A stretch of DNA of 7,422 nucleotides from Chitinispirillaceae bacterium. GTDB taxonomy: Bacteria; Fibrobacterota; Chitinivibrionia; Chitinivibrionales; Chitinispirillaceae. The position numbers and the translations under genes were made by a program. The stretch lies in contig JAFGOU010000202.1 of assembly GCA_016926315.1 (NCBI GenBank), positions 1 through 7,422 on the forward strand, written 5' to 3'. Numbering within the stretch: position 1 is the first letter of the stretch; the number at the start of each line of letters is the position of its first letter. The notes beneath the pieces are model-generated. The model ran no database searches. It saw only the letters and a list, made by a program, of their open reading frames with translations, and had not been told where the DNA came from. Below are positions 1 to 5,798 of the stretch, one piece after another.

Positions 1-85
1 ATGGCAGCTGCATAATATTTATCATATTTCTGATTTCTTTTCCCCCAAATCTCCCGCGTATTTTTAAGCACCTGCATTTTGCACA

Positions 86-119
86 ACTACCGGCAGGATG
101 GTATCATCCTGCCGGTAGT
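86..119. repeat. Perfect 15-bp inverted repeat with 4-base loop
   Basis: ACTACCGGCAGGATG (86-100) is followed by GTAT (101-104) and by its exact reverse complement (105-119). It lies 70 bases past the recombinase stop codon. On the minus strand the hairpin is followed by TGTGCAAAATGC, and on the plus strand by ATAACCCTAAAG. The absence of a T-tract on either side argues against an intrinsic terminator, although a weak or factor-assisted one cannot be excluded. Other readings are a recombinase-related site, a dispersed palindromic repeat or a protein-binding dyad. The pairing is certain and the function is unknown. Confidence 0.8.
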
Positions 120-168
120 ATAACCCTAAAGTATGGTATTCTAAAAACTCCTTCCACGGCTGATATTC

Positions 169-183
169 TGCAGGTAACCTGCA
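169..183. repeat. TGCAGGT-A-ACCTGCA palindrome next to the recombinase stop
   Basis: Two 7-bp arms (169-175 and 177-183) flank a single A at 176 and end five bases before the recombinase stop codon (189-191 on the minus strand). The same half-site, ACCTGCAT, occurs once more at 70-77, on the far side of the 15-bp inverted repeat, as an 8-bp direct copy of 177-184. Three copies of one half-site within 115 bases suggest a protein-binding array, but 7-8 bp is short and chance is possible. Confidence 0.45.
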
Positions 184-188
184 TACTA

Positions 189-1343
189 TCACCCATTTTT
201 ACCCTTAGGCGGCAGTTTGATGTTTGCCAGAGGGCTTCGGATTTTTAAAATTGACGCGTTGCTTACATGGGTATAGATCTCGGTCGTTTTGCTGCTTCCG
301 TGGCCTAACAGCACCTGTACCTGCCGTAACCCGGTTCCATGGTCCATCAGATGCGTGGCAAAGCTGTGGCGAAAGCCGTGAATACCTCCCCGCCGCTTTA
401 TCCCTGCCCTGGCACAGGCATGCTCGAAAACAAGGGCTATGGTCCGCGCTGCAAGCCGGTGTCCCGGCTCATTCCCCTCAAAAAGCCAATCCTTGCCACG
501 GCCGCGCTCAAGGTACTCAACGATTGCCGGCAGAAGCGTATCATCAATCATGACGGTCCGGTCCTTGTTGCCCTTGCCGTGGCGGACCGTAATCAAACGC
601 CGCTCGATGCTGATATCTTCGGGTTTGAGGTTTCTTAACTCGCTCAACCTGAGCCCGCATCCGTAGGCGATCATGAGAATCAAACGGTGCTTCGGGTTGT
701 CCACCGCCCCAAGAATACCGCCTACCTCCTCCTCAGAATAAACCTCGGGAAGCGGCCTGCCCACCTTCATGCGCGGAAGATCGCTGACCGGAGCGGCACA
801 CCCAAGCACCTGCTGGTAGAAAAAGCTGATCGCTGAAGCCCACAGGTTGACCGTGCGCGGCGCAAATTCATGCGCCTCGTGAAGATCTATCAGGAACTGC
901 TTGAGGTCGTCCTGGCCGATGTCCAACGGATCAGCGTCAATAACCGATAAAAACCGCGATACTGCCAGGCGGTAGTTTTTTATCGTCCTGACACTAAAAT
1001 TCCTTGCCCGCATCTCTCTTTTAAGACGTTCCATCAACGCATCGGCCCGGGCCTGCTCGTTCATGGGAACAACCTTGCCGTGGAGCGCCGCCCGTTCAGG
1101 ACCCGCCTCATCAATAGACGTCAGGTCCGAACAATCCATCACCTGCTTACTGCCGAACAGCTCGATGACCTGCTTCACGCTCGATCGGTCGTTCGGTATA
1201 AACCAGCACTTCTCCGCATCGCTCCACTGACGCCGGGGAAGCTGCTTGACCTTCTCGATGGTGGGAACGTCGTACGGAACGTCAAGCTTCAGGGTCTTTT
1301 CATCATAGGGCAGTAGGGTAATCGTAACCGCCGCGCAGGACAT
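189..1343 (-). CDS. Tyrosine recombinase/integrase (XerC/D-like) with an N-terminal W-x6-W domain
   Basis: DNA-cutting and rejoining enzyme of the tyrosine recombinase family, 384 aa from the chosen start. The six expected active-site residues are visible: R232 (GCGLRLSEL), K257 (RHGKGNKDR), H322 and R325 (HGFRHSFATHL), H348 (LLGHGSS) and the nucleophile Y357 (TTEIYTHV). Residues ~97-185 form the SAM-like core-binding domain and ~200-366 the catalytic domain. Residues ~5-65 form an extra domain with W40-x6-W47, a pattern I recall from some phage-type and chromosomal integrases. The C-terminal tail contains RSPL, which is also common in this group. The ATG at 1343 is preferred over an in-frame TTG at 1349: AGAGG (1354-1350) sits six bases before the ATG but directly abuts the TTG. 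K-to-H spacing (65 residues) is far below that of integron integrases (about 106 in IntI1), so this is not an IntI. The gene is intact. Its substrate sites are unknown; the palindromes behind it are candidates. It follows the hydrolase gene on the same strand after a 111-base gap. Confidence 0.93.
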   Translation of the reverse strand: MSCAAVTITLLPYDEKTLKLDVPYDVPTIEKVKQLPRRQWSDAEKCWFIPNDRSSVKQVIELFGSKQVMDCSDLTSIDEAGPERAALHGKVVPMNEQARADALMERLKREMRARNFSVRTIKNYRLAVSRFLSVIDADPLDIGQDDLKQFLIDLHEAHEFAPRTVNLWASAISFFYQQVLGCAAPVSDLPRMKVGRPLPEVYSEEEVGGILGAVDNPKHRLILMIAYGCGLRLSELRNLKPEDISIERRLITVRHGKGNKDRTVMIDDTLLPAIVEYLERGRGKDWLFEGNEPGHRLAARTIALVFEHACARAGIKRRGGIHGFRHSFATHLMDHGTGLRQVQVLLGHGSSKTTEIYTHVSNASILKIRSPLANIKLPPKGKNG

Positions 1344-1454
1344 GGGCAACCTCTGTTGGTTGACGGCATGATGATAGTGATGATCCGTTAATAATATAGT
1401 ATCGTGGCTTGACCGAGGAAAGGAATATTTTTGGTGCCTGACAGGCGGCGGTTC
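1344..1454. other. Short gap between hydrolase and recombinase genes
   Basis: This 111-base gap separates the hydrolase stop from the recombinase start, both read on the minus strand. It contains an AT-rich patch (around 1388-1402, TATATT on the minus strand) that could serve as a -10 element, without a convincing -35. It also contains TGATGAT as a direct repeat at 1369-1375 and 1378-1384. GCCTG-A-CAGGC (1436-1446) is a small palindrome just behind the hydrolase stop but has no T-run after it on the minus strand. A separate recombinase promoter is plausible but not demonstrated. Confidence 0.4.
1350..1354 (-). promoter_or_regulatory. Ribosome binding site deciding the recombinase start
   Basis: Reading on the minus strand, AGAGG lies six bases before the ATG at 1343. 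The alternative TTG at 1349 directly abuts it and would have no spacer, so the ATG is the likely start. Confidence 0.6.
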
Positions 1455-3446
1455 TTACCGGCAGATCACCCTTTGCGAAAACGCCGCCTTGCCTTTTATC
1501 GAGCCCCTCACGATGATCACCTGCACGCCCGCGCCGTTCAGTGGGATGGCGACGGCGTCCGTGGCGGCCGCATTTTCCCATTTGACAATCCGCCTGCCGC
1601 CCGGGGTGAACCCCTCTATGGTCATGTTTGACGAAATGCCCCTGAGGTGGAGCCTTCCGGTCCCGGCATGGTAAAAAGCAAAGGGGTGCGGGTCTGCCGC
1701 GCCGCGGGTCGCATTCCAGGCCACCGGTGTTGAGGAGCTTTTCAGCGAGACATTGTCGAGCAGGAGCCCGGTCGTCGATTTCCCGATATTGAACTCAACG
1801 CGGGCGTTGGTCGTTGACGCGGTAGGCGTGAACGTAAAGGAGAGGCGCTGTTGTGCAGCGGTGAGGGTTATGGTCTGCTGAAAGTATTTGGTGAAGGAGC
1901 CGCTCGCTTCGCCCACCGCTATATCAATGGTCCGCGCGGCAGTGGCGGTGACATCGAACGAAAAGACGTAGGTTTTGTTCGCCTCAAGCGATAACCCGGC
2001 CTGTATCAACTGCACGTGCCAGATGTCGTTCCCGCCGCTGGTGATTGAAATCTGACAGCCGTTGTTGCCGACCGTGGCCGTGGCTGCCCCGCCCTCGTAT
2101 TGTCCCAGGGTCCATGGGGTGATGTTGTTGTCAAAGGTGCCGTTCTGGATAAGCTCGCCGGCAACGATAAACACCGCGGAAACAGTCATGTTTCTTGTCA
2201 TGACAAGCACTGCGGTATCCCTGGCGCCGGTCGCGTCGCCGGTCCACCGCAAAAGCGCTTTTCCATTATCAGGGACCGCGATACATTTTACGGTGTCGCC
2301 CCTGGCATACTGCGCAGCCTGGGGGACCAGCCGTATGCTCCCTCCCTGCGGCGCGGTGACGGTTATGGTAAACGGACCCGGATCGTCGATCAGGGGCGGA
2401 AAGACCAGACTGCGGTGCGCATCGCTCCAGGTTTTGAACACGGCCCCGAAATCGCTCAGACTGCCGTTCCCGTCCACGCCGTTCGATGTCCAGGGCATGA
2501 CCCCGAGCCATCCCAGATCGTACGCTCTCTGCAGACACTGCGCCGGGTTGTAGATGGTGCTGTCGCCTTTGGCCGCGTATTCGCCGATGAGGCAGGGCTT
2601 TTCGTCGATTTTCCATGTCGCAGGACCGTTTTCAAACGGGGTGCTGAAGTACGGTCTCATCCATGGGTAGAAATGGTTGTCATAAAAATCAAGATACGCG
2701 CCTGCCTGCAATTTCTGCAGCGATGCGTCGGAATAACGGTTGGGACCGAAGTTCGGGCTGAGATACTTGGGACCGGCGCCGGTTCCCAGGGTGACCAGCA
2801 CTTCGCTGTTCGCATGCACGCCCTTCGCCACCCTGGCGGTCAGGTCAAAAACATGGTTCGTGTCAACGCCGTGATTTTCAAATACCCAGTCAAGTTCGTT
2901 TCCCACATCGATCGACCAGAAATAGGGGTTGCTTCCGAACCGTTGCACCAGAGGGATGAGGTAATGGTCGACAAAGGTCTGACGGTTCGCAGCGCTGGTG
3001 TACATCGCCTTCCACCGGTCGGCGTTGGGGTTTCCGGGTTTGGAGTGGTCAAAGGAGATGGGCGCGAGCATCAAATAGATCTTGTTGGTCTCGGCGATCT
3101 GGAAGAGTTTTGCCAGATGCTCCCAGAACGCCTGGGTGGGCGCCGATATCGCGCCGGTTGCGCTGATGCCGGGCGAGGCATTGGCGCCGTCGCAACTGAT
3201 CCAGACACGGGTGCAGTTCATGCCGTAGTTGTGCATGGATTGAAAGTGGTTTTTCCACCAGGTGGAGTCGAAACCATGGCCGAAATCGTTCCATTTGTCC
3301 CAGGGAGTGTTGGCGCCCAGCATGAAAATCGGATTGTTGCCCACAAGAAATTTATTGCCCTGTACCCTGATCCGCTGGGCCTGGGCTGCGCAGGAGAGGA
3401 TGATAACGGCCAATACTACGGCTTGAAACATTTTAGAAAGGCTCAT
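1455..3446 (-). CDS. Secreted multidomain glycoside hydrolase (GH5/clan A-like) with CBM4/9-like module
   Basis: Exported 663-aa enzyme likely to hydrolyse a beta-linked plant-type polysaccharide such as a beta-glucan or mannan; the exact substrate cannot be read from sequence. Residues 1-23 are a signal peptide with likely cleavage AQA|Q; the L-S-C at 17-19 leaves a weaker lipoprotein reading. Residues ~25-350 form a TIM-barrel domain with clan A landmarks: R80 (CTRVW), acid/base candidate E184 (VGNE), H258 and Y260 (DNHFY), nucleophile candidate E289 (LIGEY) and W319 (VMPW) after the last strand. Residues ~358-428 resemble an InlB-type bacterial repeat. Residues ~430-570 resemble a CBM4/9 jelly roll (LIQNGTFD start, LLLDNVSL end). 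Residues ~585-663 are a beta-rich tail ending VICR, consistent with a sorting or Ig-like domain. The start is supported by AAGGAG five bases upstream. The gene diverges from the hydrolase-like gene at 3728, and the two may share regulation. The overall look recalls cellulase-family proteins of Fibrobacter relatives (inference). Confidence 0.87.
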   Translation of the reverse strand: MSLSKMFQAVVLAVIILSCAAQAQRIRVQGNKFLVGNNPIFMLGANTPWDKWNDFGHGFDSTWWKNHFQSMHNYGMNCTRVWISCDGANASPGISATGAISAPTQAFWEHLAKLFQIAETNKIYLMLAPISFDHSKPGNPNADRWKAMYTSAANRQTFVDHYLIPLVQRFGSNPYFWSIDVGNELDWVFENHGVDTNHVFDLTARVAKGVHANSEVLVTLGTGAGPKYLSPNFGPNRYSDASLQKLQAGAYLDFYDNHFYPWMRPYFSTPFENGPATWKIDEKPCLIGEYAAKGDSTIYNPAQCLQRAYDLGWLGVMPWTSNGVDGNGSLSDFGAVFKTWSDAHRSLVFPPLIDDPGPFTITVTAPQGGSIRLVPQAAQYARGDTVKCIAVPDNGKALLRWTGDATGARDTAVLVMTRNMTVSAVFIVAGELIQNGTFDNNITPWTLGQYEGGAATATVGNNGCQISITSGGNDIWHVQLIQAGLSLEANKTYVFSFDVTATAARTIDIAVGEASGSFTKYFQQTITLTAAQQRLSFTFTPTASTTNARVEFNIGKSTTGLLLDNVSLKSSSTPVAWNATRGAADPHPFAFYHAGTGRLHLRGISSNMTIEGFTPGGRRIVKWENAAATDAVAIPLNGAGVQVIIVRGSIKGKAAFSQRVICR

Positions 3447-3451
3447 TGCGG

Positions 3452-3457
3452 CTCCTT
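3452..3457 (-). promoter_or_regulatory. Strong ribosome binding site of the GH5-like gene
   Basis: AAGGAG on the minus strand, five bases before the ATG at 3446. It fixes this start over the internal ATG at codon 6 and keeps the basic N-region of the signal peptide. Confidence 0.75.
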
Positions 3458-3476
3458 AAGCGATTAAAATAGCTGA

Positions 3477-3496
3477 ATACCGGTATGGCAGATACC
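3477..3496. promoter_or_regulatory. Candidate operator: ATACC/GGTAT half-site cluster
   Basis: ATACC (3477-3481) and GGTAT (3482-3486) form the perfect 10-bp palindrome ATACCGGTAT, followed by a five-base spacer and a third half-site ATACC (3492-3496). GGTAT and the last ATACC form a second dyad. The cluster lies 31-50 bases upstream of the GH5-like start, in promoter or early leader position. It could be a regulator-binding site. Evidence is symmetry and position only. Confidence 0.35.
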
Positions 3497-3638
3497 TATA
3501 CATATTTTGTGTTACTATCCATCCGGTTGGTTTGAACGGTAATCATGATGGTACGTTTTCAATGGCCGCTAACATTTTTTTGGGAACCATCCCGCAGTGC
3601 GGCATGGCAAGCCCTGGCCCCGGACCCGCCGGCTTATG

Positions 3639-3667
3639 ATCATTGACCTTCGAAGCCGCTCAATGAT
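3639..3667. promoter_or_regulatory. Candidate operator: 8-bp dyad with two-turn spacing
   Basis: ATCATTGA (3639-3646) and its exact reverse complement TCAATGAT (3660-3667) are separated by 13 bases, so the half-site centres are 21 bp apart, about two helical turns. The spacer includes the smaller palindrome CTTCGAAG (3648-3655). It ends 60 bases before the ATG at 3728. Geometry and position suit a dimeric regulator, or a short RNA hairpin if transcribed. Confidence 0.4.
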
Positions 3668-3713
3668 GTAGTGCAATGGATTATATTATGATGAATACCT
3701 CACCATAGCTGAA

Positions 3714-3719
3714 AGAGGG
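3714..3719 (+). promoter_or_regulatory. Ribosome binding site deciding the start at 3728
   Basis: AGAGGG leaves an eight-base spacer to the ATG at 3728 but only two bases to the in-frame TTG at 3722, so the ATG is the likely start. Confidence 0.6.
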
Positions 3720-3727
3720 CCTTGCCC

Positions 3728-5626
3728 ATGAAACGATGCTCTGTCCCGGCAATCCTCTTCCTCCTTCCACTCTCCCTTTCCTCGGCCCAGCTCGGGGTCA
3801 ATATCAACTTTGCCGAGCGCGGGGGCACCTTCGTCGACATTGTCAAGGAGGAGTATCGGTGGGGCGCCGTGGGAAGCGGTAACGACCTTTCCGCTTCACA
3901 GGTCGACGAGTTCGGCTGGCCGAAAATCGACGCGCAGTTCGTGGTCGATTACCGTCCGGTGGCGGAGTGGAGCAACAGCATCGACGACCCGCAGGTCTTT
4001 CGTATCGACGTGAGCGGGACCTATAAATGCTCCTTTGTGGGCAGCGCCGACGTACGAGGGATCACCGGCGGTTCGGTCCGGAATACGTCCTACGATGCCG
4101 CGTCCAATACCACGATCTTCGACTTTGAGGTCCCCGGACCACCGGGGGCGAACCACGGGCTGATCGTCCTCGAGTTTACAAAAACAAAACGTACTCCCGC
4201 AGGCGCCGAAGGGACGGGACTCACCACGTTCCGCATGTTCCGCCCCGGCTACGATCTTTCTTCGACGAAAACGTTCACCGACGAGTTCATTGCGGCGCTT
4301 ACCGGCATTGCATTCTCAACCATCCGCTTCATGAACTTTTCCATGACCAATGGGTGCGATCCCGATTATCCGGCCCGCACGGTCTGGTCGAAGCGCAAAC
4401 TCACGGAAGACGCGTCGCAGAGCAGGATCCCGCCGCTCGGAAAAACCGACGGCGCGGCATGGGAATATGTCATCGAGCTGTGTAACCTTGTAAAAATGGA
4501 CCCGTGGATCAACATTCCAATCTCCGCCGATTCCGGGTATGTCATTGAAGTCGCGAAACTCTTCAAGGCGAACCTCGACCCTGGTCGCAACCTTTATGTC
4601 GAGAGCAGCAATGAGGTCTGGAACACCGCTCCCGGATTCGAGCAGAGCCTTTACAATCAGGCGGAAGCCAGGGCGCTCCGCATCGGCGAGCATGCGAACC
4701 ACGCGCGGCGGACCGTGGAGCTATCGAAACTTTTTTCGCAGGTTTTCGGGCCGGAGGCACTCAACCAACGGCTGCGCGTCATGCTCTGCAGCCACCAACC
4801 CATGCTTAAATGGTGGGTAACGCCCATGCTTGACACCATCGCCAGGGCATACGGCCCGCCGAAAGACTACCTTTACGCGATTGCCTGCCAGACCTATTTC
4901 AGCGGCGGTAGTGACGCGGGTGAAAGCGTCGCCAAGGTCCTTGCCGACTGCAGGAATGATATCGAGGCGCAGATCGATGAGACCGGCAAGACCAACGAGG
5001 CGGGCCGCAAGCAGTGGGTAAAGCTCGCGGCCGACAGGGGCCTTGCCGGCGGCTATTGCTCGTACGAAGGAGGTCCGGACCATGGAGGGGGCGGCACGAC
5101 GAACATCGCCAACCGCATCATGGCCGAGCGGGATAACGAAATGGGCGCGGTGTGGACCTTGAATTTCGACGATGCCTTCTTTAAGGCGGGCGGAAACCTC
5201 GCCATGCAGTTCACGCTGAGCAGCGCGTATACCCGCTACGGGTGCTGGGGCCTGACCGAGGACATCACCGACCCGGAGCGGAATGTGAAGTACAAGGCGG
5301 CGAAGCTGCTCGCGGACAAATACCCCGCGACAATCGCCTCCTTCCGGAAGGGCGGTGCGGCAATGCGGCAATTTTCTCTTTACGCAACCGCCACTAAAAG
5401 CGGCATACGGGTCGCCTATACGCTGCGGCAGCCGGGGGAGGTCGTGGTCACGTTATGGAATAGCAGGGGGGATGTCGTGGAGCGGAGGTGCGTTTCGTAC
5501 CAGGCCGCGGGAAGGAACGCGGTTACCTTTGCCGATACGAAACGTTCCCCCGCGGGGCGATTTTTAATCGTTGCCGTCGCCGCGGGAGGGCATGGCGAGC
5601 GACGCGGGTTTGTGCTTGCGAGATGA
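3728..5626 (+). CDS. Secreted putative clan-A-like glycoside hydrolase (SNE/YEGG family), poorly characterised
   Basis: Exported 632-aa protein. Residues 1-20 are a signal peptide (MKR start, hydrophobic core, SSA|Q). Residues ~21-175 look like a beta-sandwich beginning LGVNINF, with GTFVDIVK and EFGWP motifs; this opening and the later LYVESSNEVWN recall proteins annotated as cellulose-binding in planctomycetes and other environmental bacteria (from memory). Residues ~180-535 look like an alpha/beta barrel. N295-E296 (SSNEVWN) is placed like a clan A acid/base, and E447 (CSYEGGPDH) about 150 residues later is a reasonable nucleophile candidate. Residues ~546-632 form a beta-rich FlgD-like or sorting-type domain (GEVVVTLWNSRGDVV, ending FVLAR), in the same position as the tail of the divergent hydrolase. 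Catalysis, fold and substrate are inference; a carbohydrate-binding role without catalysis remains possible. The following lipoprotein gene is 168 bases downstream on the same strand and could be co-transcribed. Confidence 0.85.
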   Translation: MKRCSVPAILFLLPLSLSSAQLGVNINFAERGGTFVDIVKEEYRWGAVGSGNDLSASQVDEFGWPKIDAQFVVDYRPVAEWSNSIDDPQVFRIDVSGTYKCSFVGSADVRGITGGSVRNTSYDAASNTTIFDFEVPGPPGANHGLIVLEFTKTKRTPAGAEGTGLTTFRMFRPGYDLSSTKTFTDEFIAALTGIAFSTIRFMNFSMTNGCDPDYPARTVWSKRKLTEDASQSRIPPLGKTDGAAWEYVIELCNLVKMDPWINIPISADSGYVIEVAKLFKANLDPGRNLYVESSNEVWNTAPGFEQSLYNQAEARALRIGEHANHARRTVELSKLFSQVFGPEALNQRLRVMLCSHQPMLKWWVTPMLDTIARAYGPPKDYLYAIACQTYFSGGSDAGESVAKVLADCRNDIEAQIDETGKTNEAGRKQWVKLAADRGLAGGYCSYEGGPDHGGGGTTNIANRIMAERDNEMGAVWTLNFDDAFFKAGGNLAMQFTLSSAYTRYGCWGLTEDITDPERNVKYKAAKLLADKYPATIASFRKGGAAMRQFSLYATATKSGIRVAYTLRQPGEVVVTLWNSRGDVVERRCVSYQAAGRNAVTFADTKRSPAGRFLIVAVAAGGHGERRGFVLAR

Positions 5627-5794
5627 GAATCAAGAGGCGCAGGTATCTTGTCTGACAAATATGCGCTTTTTGCGCATAGGGTGCGAACGACAGCGCCTTA
5701 TGCCGCGAAGCCATTCGATACCTTTTTATCGGCTTCGTCAGACGGGAAAGATGAGTCACGAGTCTTATTCCCTGTTTACCGAGGCGGCGCGTTC
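5627..5794 (+). other. Leader/intergenic segment before the FG-GAP lipoprotein
   Basis: This 168-base gap lies between the hydrolase-like stop and the lipoprotein ATG. An in-frame extension of the lipoprotein to a TTG at 5648 would add 49 residues and bury the lipoprotein signal peptide inside the protein, so it is treated as non-coding. Most of the gap is taken up by a foldable region (5646-5747). GAGG (5781-5784) is a weak ribosome binding site ten bases before the ATG at 5795. Confidence 0.6.
5646..5747 (+). ncRNA. Possible branched structured leader RNA or palindromic element
   Basis: Hand pairing gives a closing 11-bp stem (5646-5656 with 5737-5747, two G-U pairs) around three hairpins. 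The first is a perfect 7-bp TATGCGC/GCGCATA stem with a T5 loop (5660-5678). The second is a 5-bp stem with one G-U pair and an eight-base loop (5680-5697). The third (5707-5736) combines GAAGC/GCTTC and CGATA/TATCG, with a four-base bulge on its 5' side and a six-base loop. The three G-U pairs hold only in the plus transcript, the direction of the lipoprotein gene 47 bases further on; in the opposite strand they become A-C mismatches. No known RNA family is recognised. No T-run follows, so it is not a standard terminator. It could also be a small palindromic DNA element. No folding program was run. Confidence 0.35.
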
Positions 5795-5798
5795 ATGA
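5751..5798 (+). CDS. Possible 15-codon upstream ORF overlapping the lipoprotein start
   Basis: ATG at 5751 opens a short frame, MSHESYSLFTEAARS, whose TGA stop (5796-5798) overlaps the lipoprotein ATG (5795-5797) as ATGA, an arrangement typical of translational coupling. It begins three bases after the closing stem of the foldable region, and GGGA (5744-5747), its only Shine-Dalgarno-like sequence, lies within that stem and is very close to the ATG. The peptide shows no recognisable feature. An open frame of this length and overlap can easily arise by chance. Confidence 0.18.
   Translation: MSHESYSLFTEAARS

Larger units (their letters stand above)
1..188. other. Non-coding flank downstream of the recombinase gene
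   Basis: No credible coding region is visible. The first ~80 bases are clearly richer in A and T than the rest of the window. The stretch holds a perfect 15-bp inverted repeat (86-119) and a 15-bp palindrome with a single central base (169-183), both listed separately. Neither hairpin is followed by a T-run on the strand in which the recombinase is transcribed, so a classical terminator is not evident. The left window edge cuts the region, so a neighbouring gene may begin just outside. Confidence 0.6.
3447..3727. other. Divergent intergenic control region between the two secreted hydrolase-like genes
   Basis: This 281-base region separates two genes transcribed away from each other, so it must hold the start signals of both unless they are read from outside. 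It contains two operator-like dyads (3477-3496 and 3639-3667, listed separately), the short palindrome ATCATGAT (3542-3549) and an AT-rich TTATATTATG (3681-3690) upstream of the plus-strand gene. TTGACC at 3643-3648 resembles a -35 but stands too far from the TATATT at 3682-3687 (33 bases) to pair with it. No confident sigma-70 promoter is visible in either direction. No small gene is convincing here. Confidence 0.6.

Noticed and set aside
86..119. Rho-independent terminator for the recombinase gene
   Set aside because: The stem is strong but no T-run follows in the direction of transcription, so it was listed as a repeat of unknown role.
189..1454. Integron integrase with attI/attC sites
   Set aside because: The spacing between the active-site Lys and the HxxR motif is 65 residues against about 106 in IntI1, so the IntI-specific insertion is missing, and no attC-like consensus ends were seen near the palindromes.
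2100..3467. Long open frame on the plus strand, opposite the GH5-like gene
   Set aside because: It lies fully antisense to a gene with signal peptide, catalytic motifs and a strong ribosome binding site, has no recognisable domain of its own, and such frames are common opposite GC-rich genes.
3722..3730. Identical TTGCCCATG at the starts of both the recombinase and the SNE/YEGG gene, suggesting dual starts
   Set aside because: In both genes the Shine-Dalgarno spacing fits only the ATG; a shared 9-mer at two starts is most simply coincidence.
4721..5371. Open frame on the minus strand opposite the SNE/YEGG gene
   Set aside because: Antisense shadow without domain, signal or ribosome binding site; the plus-strand protein is clearly the real one.
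5646..5747. tRNA or tRNA-like gene, because the region pairs into several hairpins
   Set aside because: Stem lengths and loop sequences do not match a tRNA: there is no D-arm, anticodon arm and T-arm arrangement and no CCA-type acceptor end.
5648..5794. N-terminal extension of the lipoprotein from a TTG codon
   Set aside because: It would place the lipoprotein signal sequence 49 residues inside the protein and overlaps the foldable region; the ATG at 5795 gives a proper exported N-terminus.
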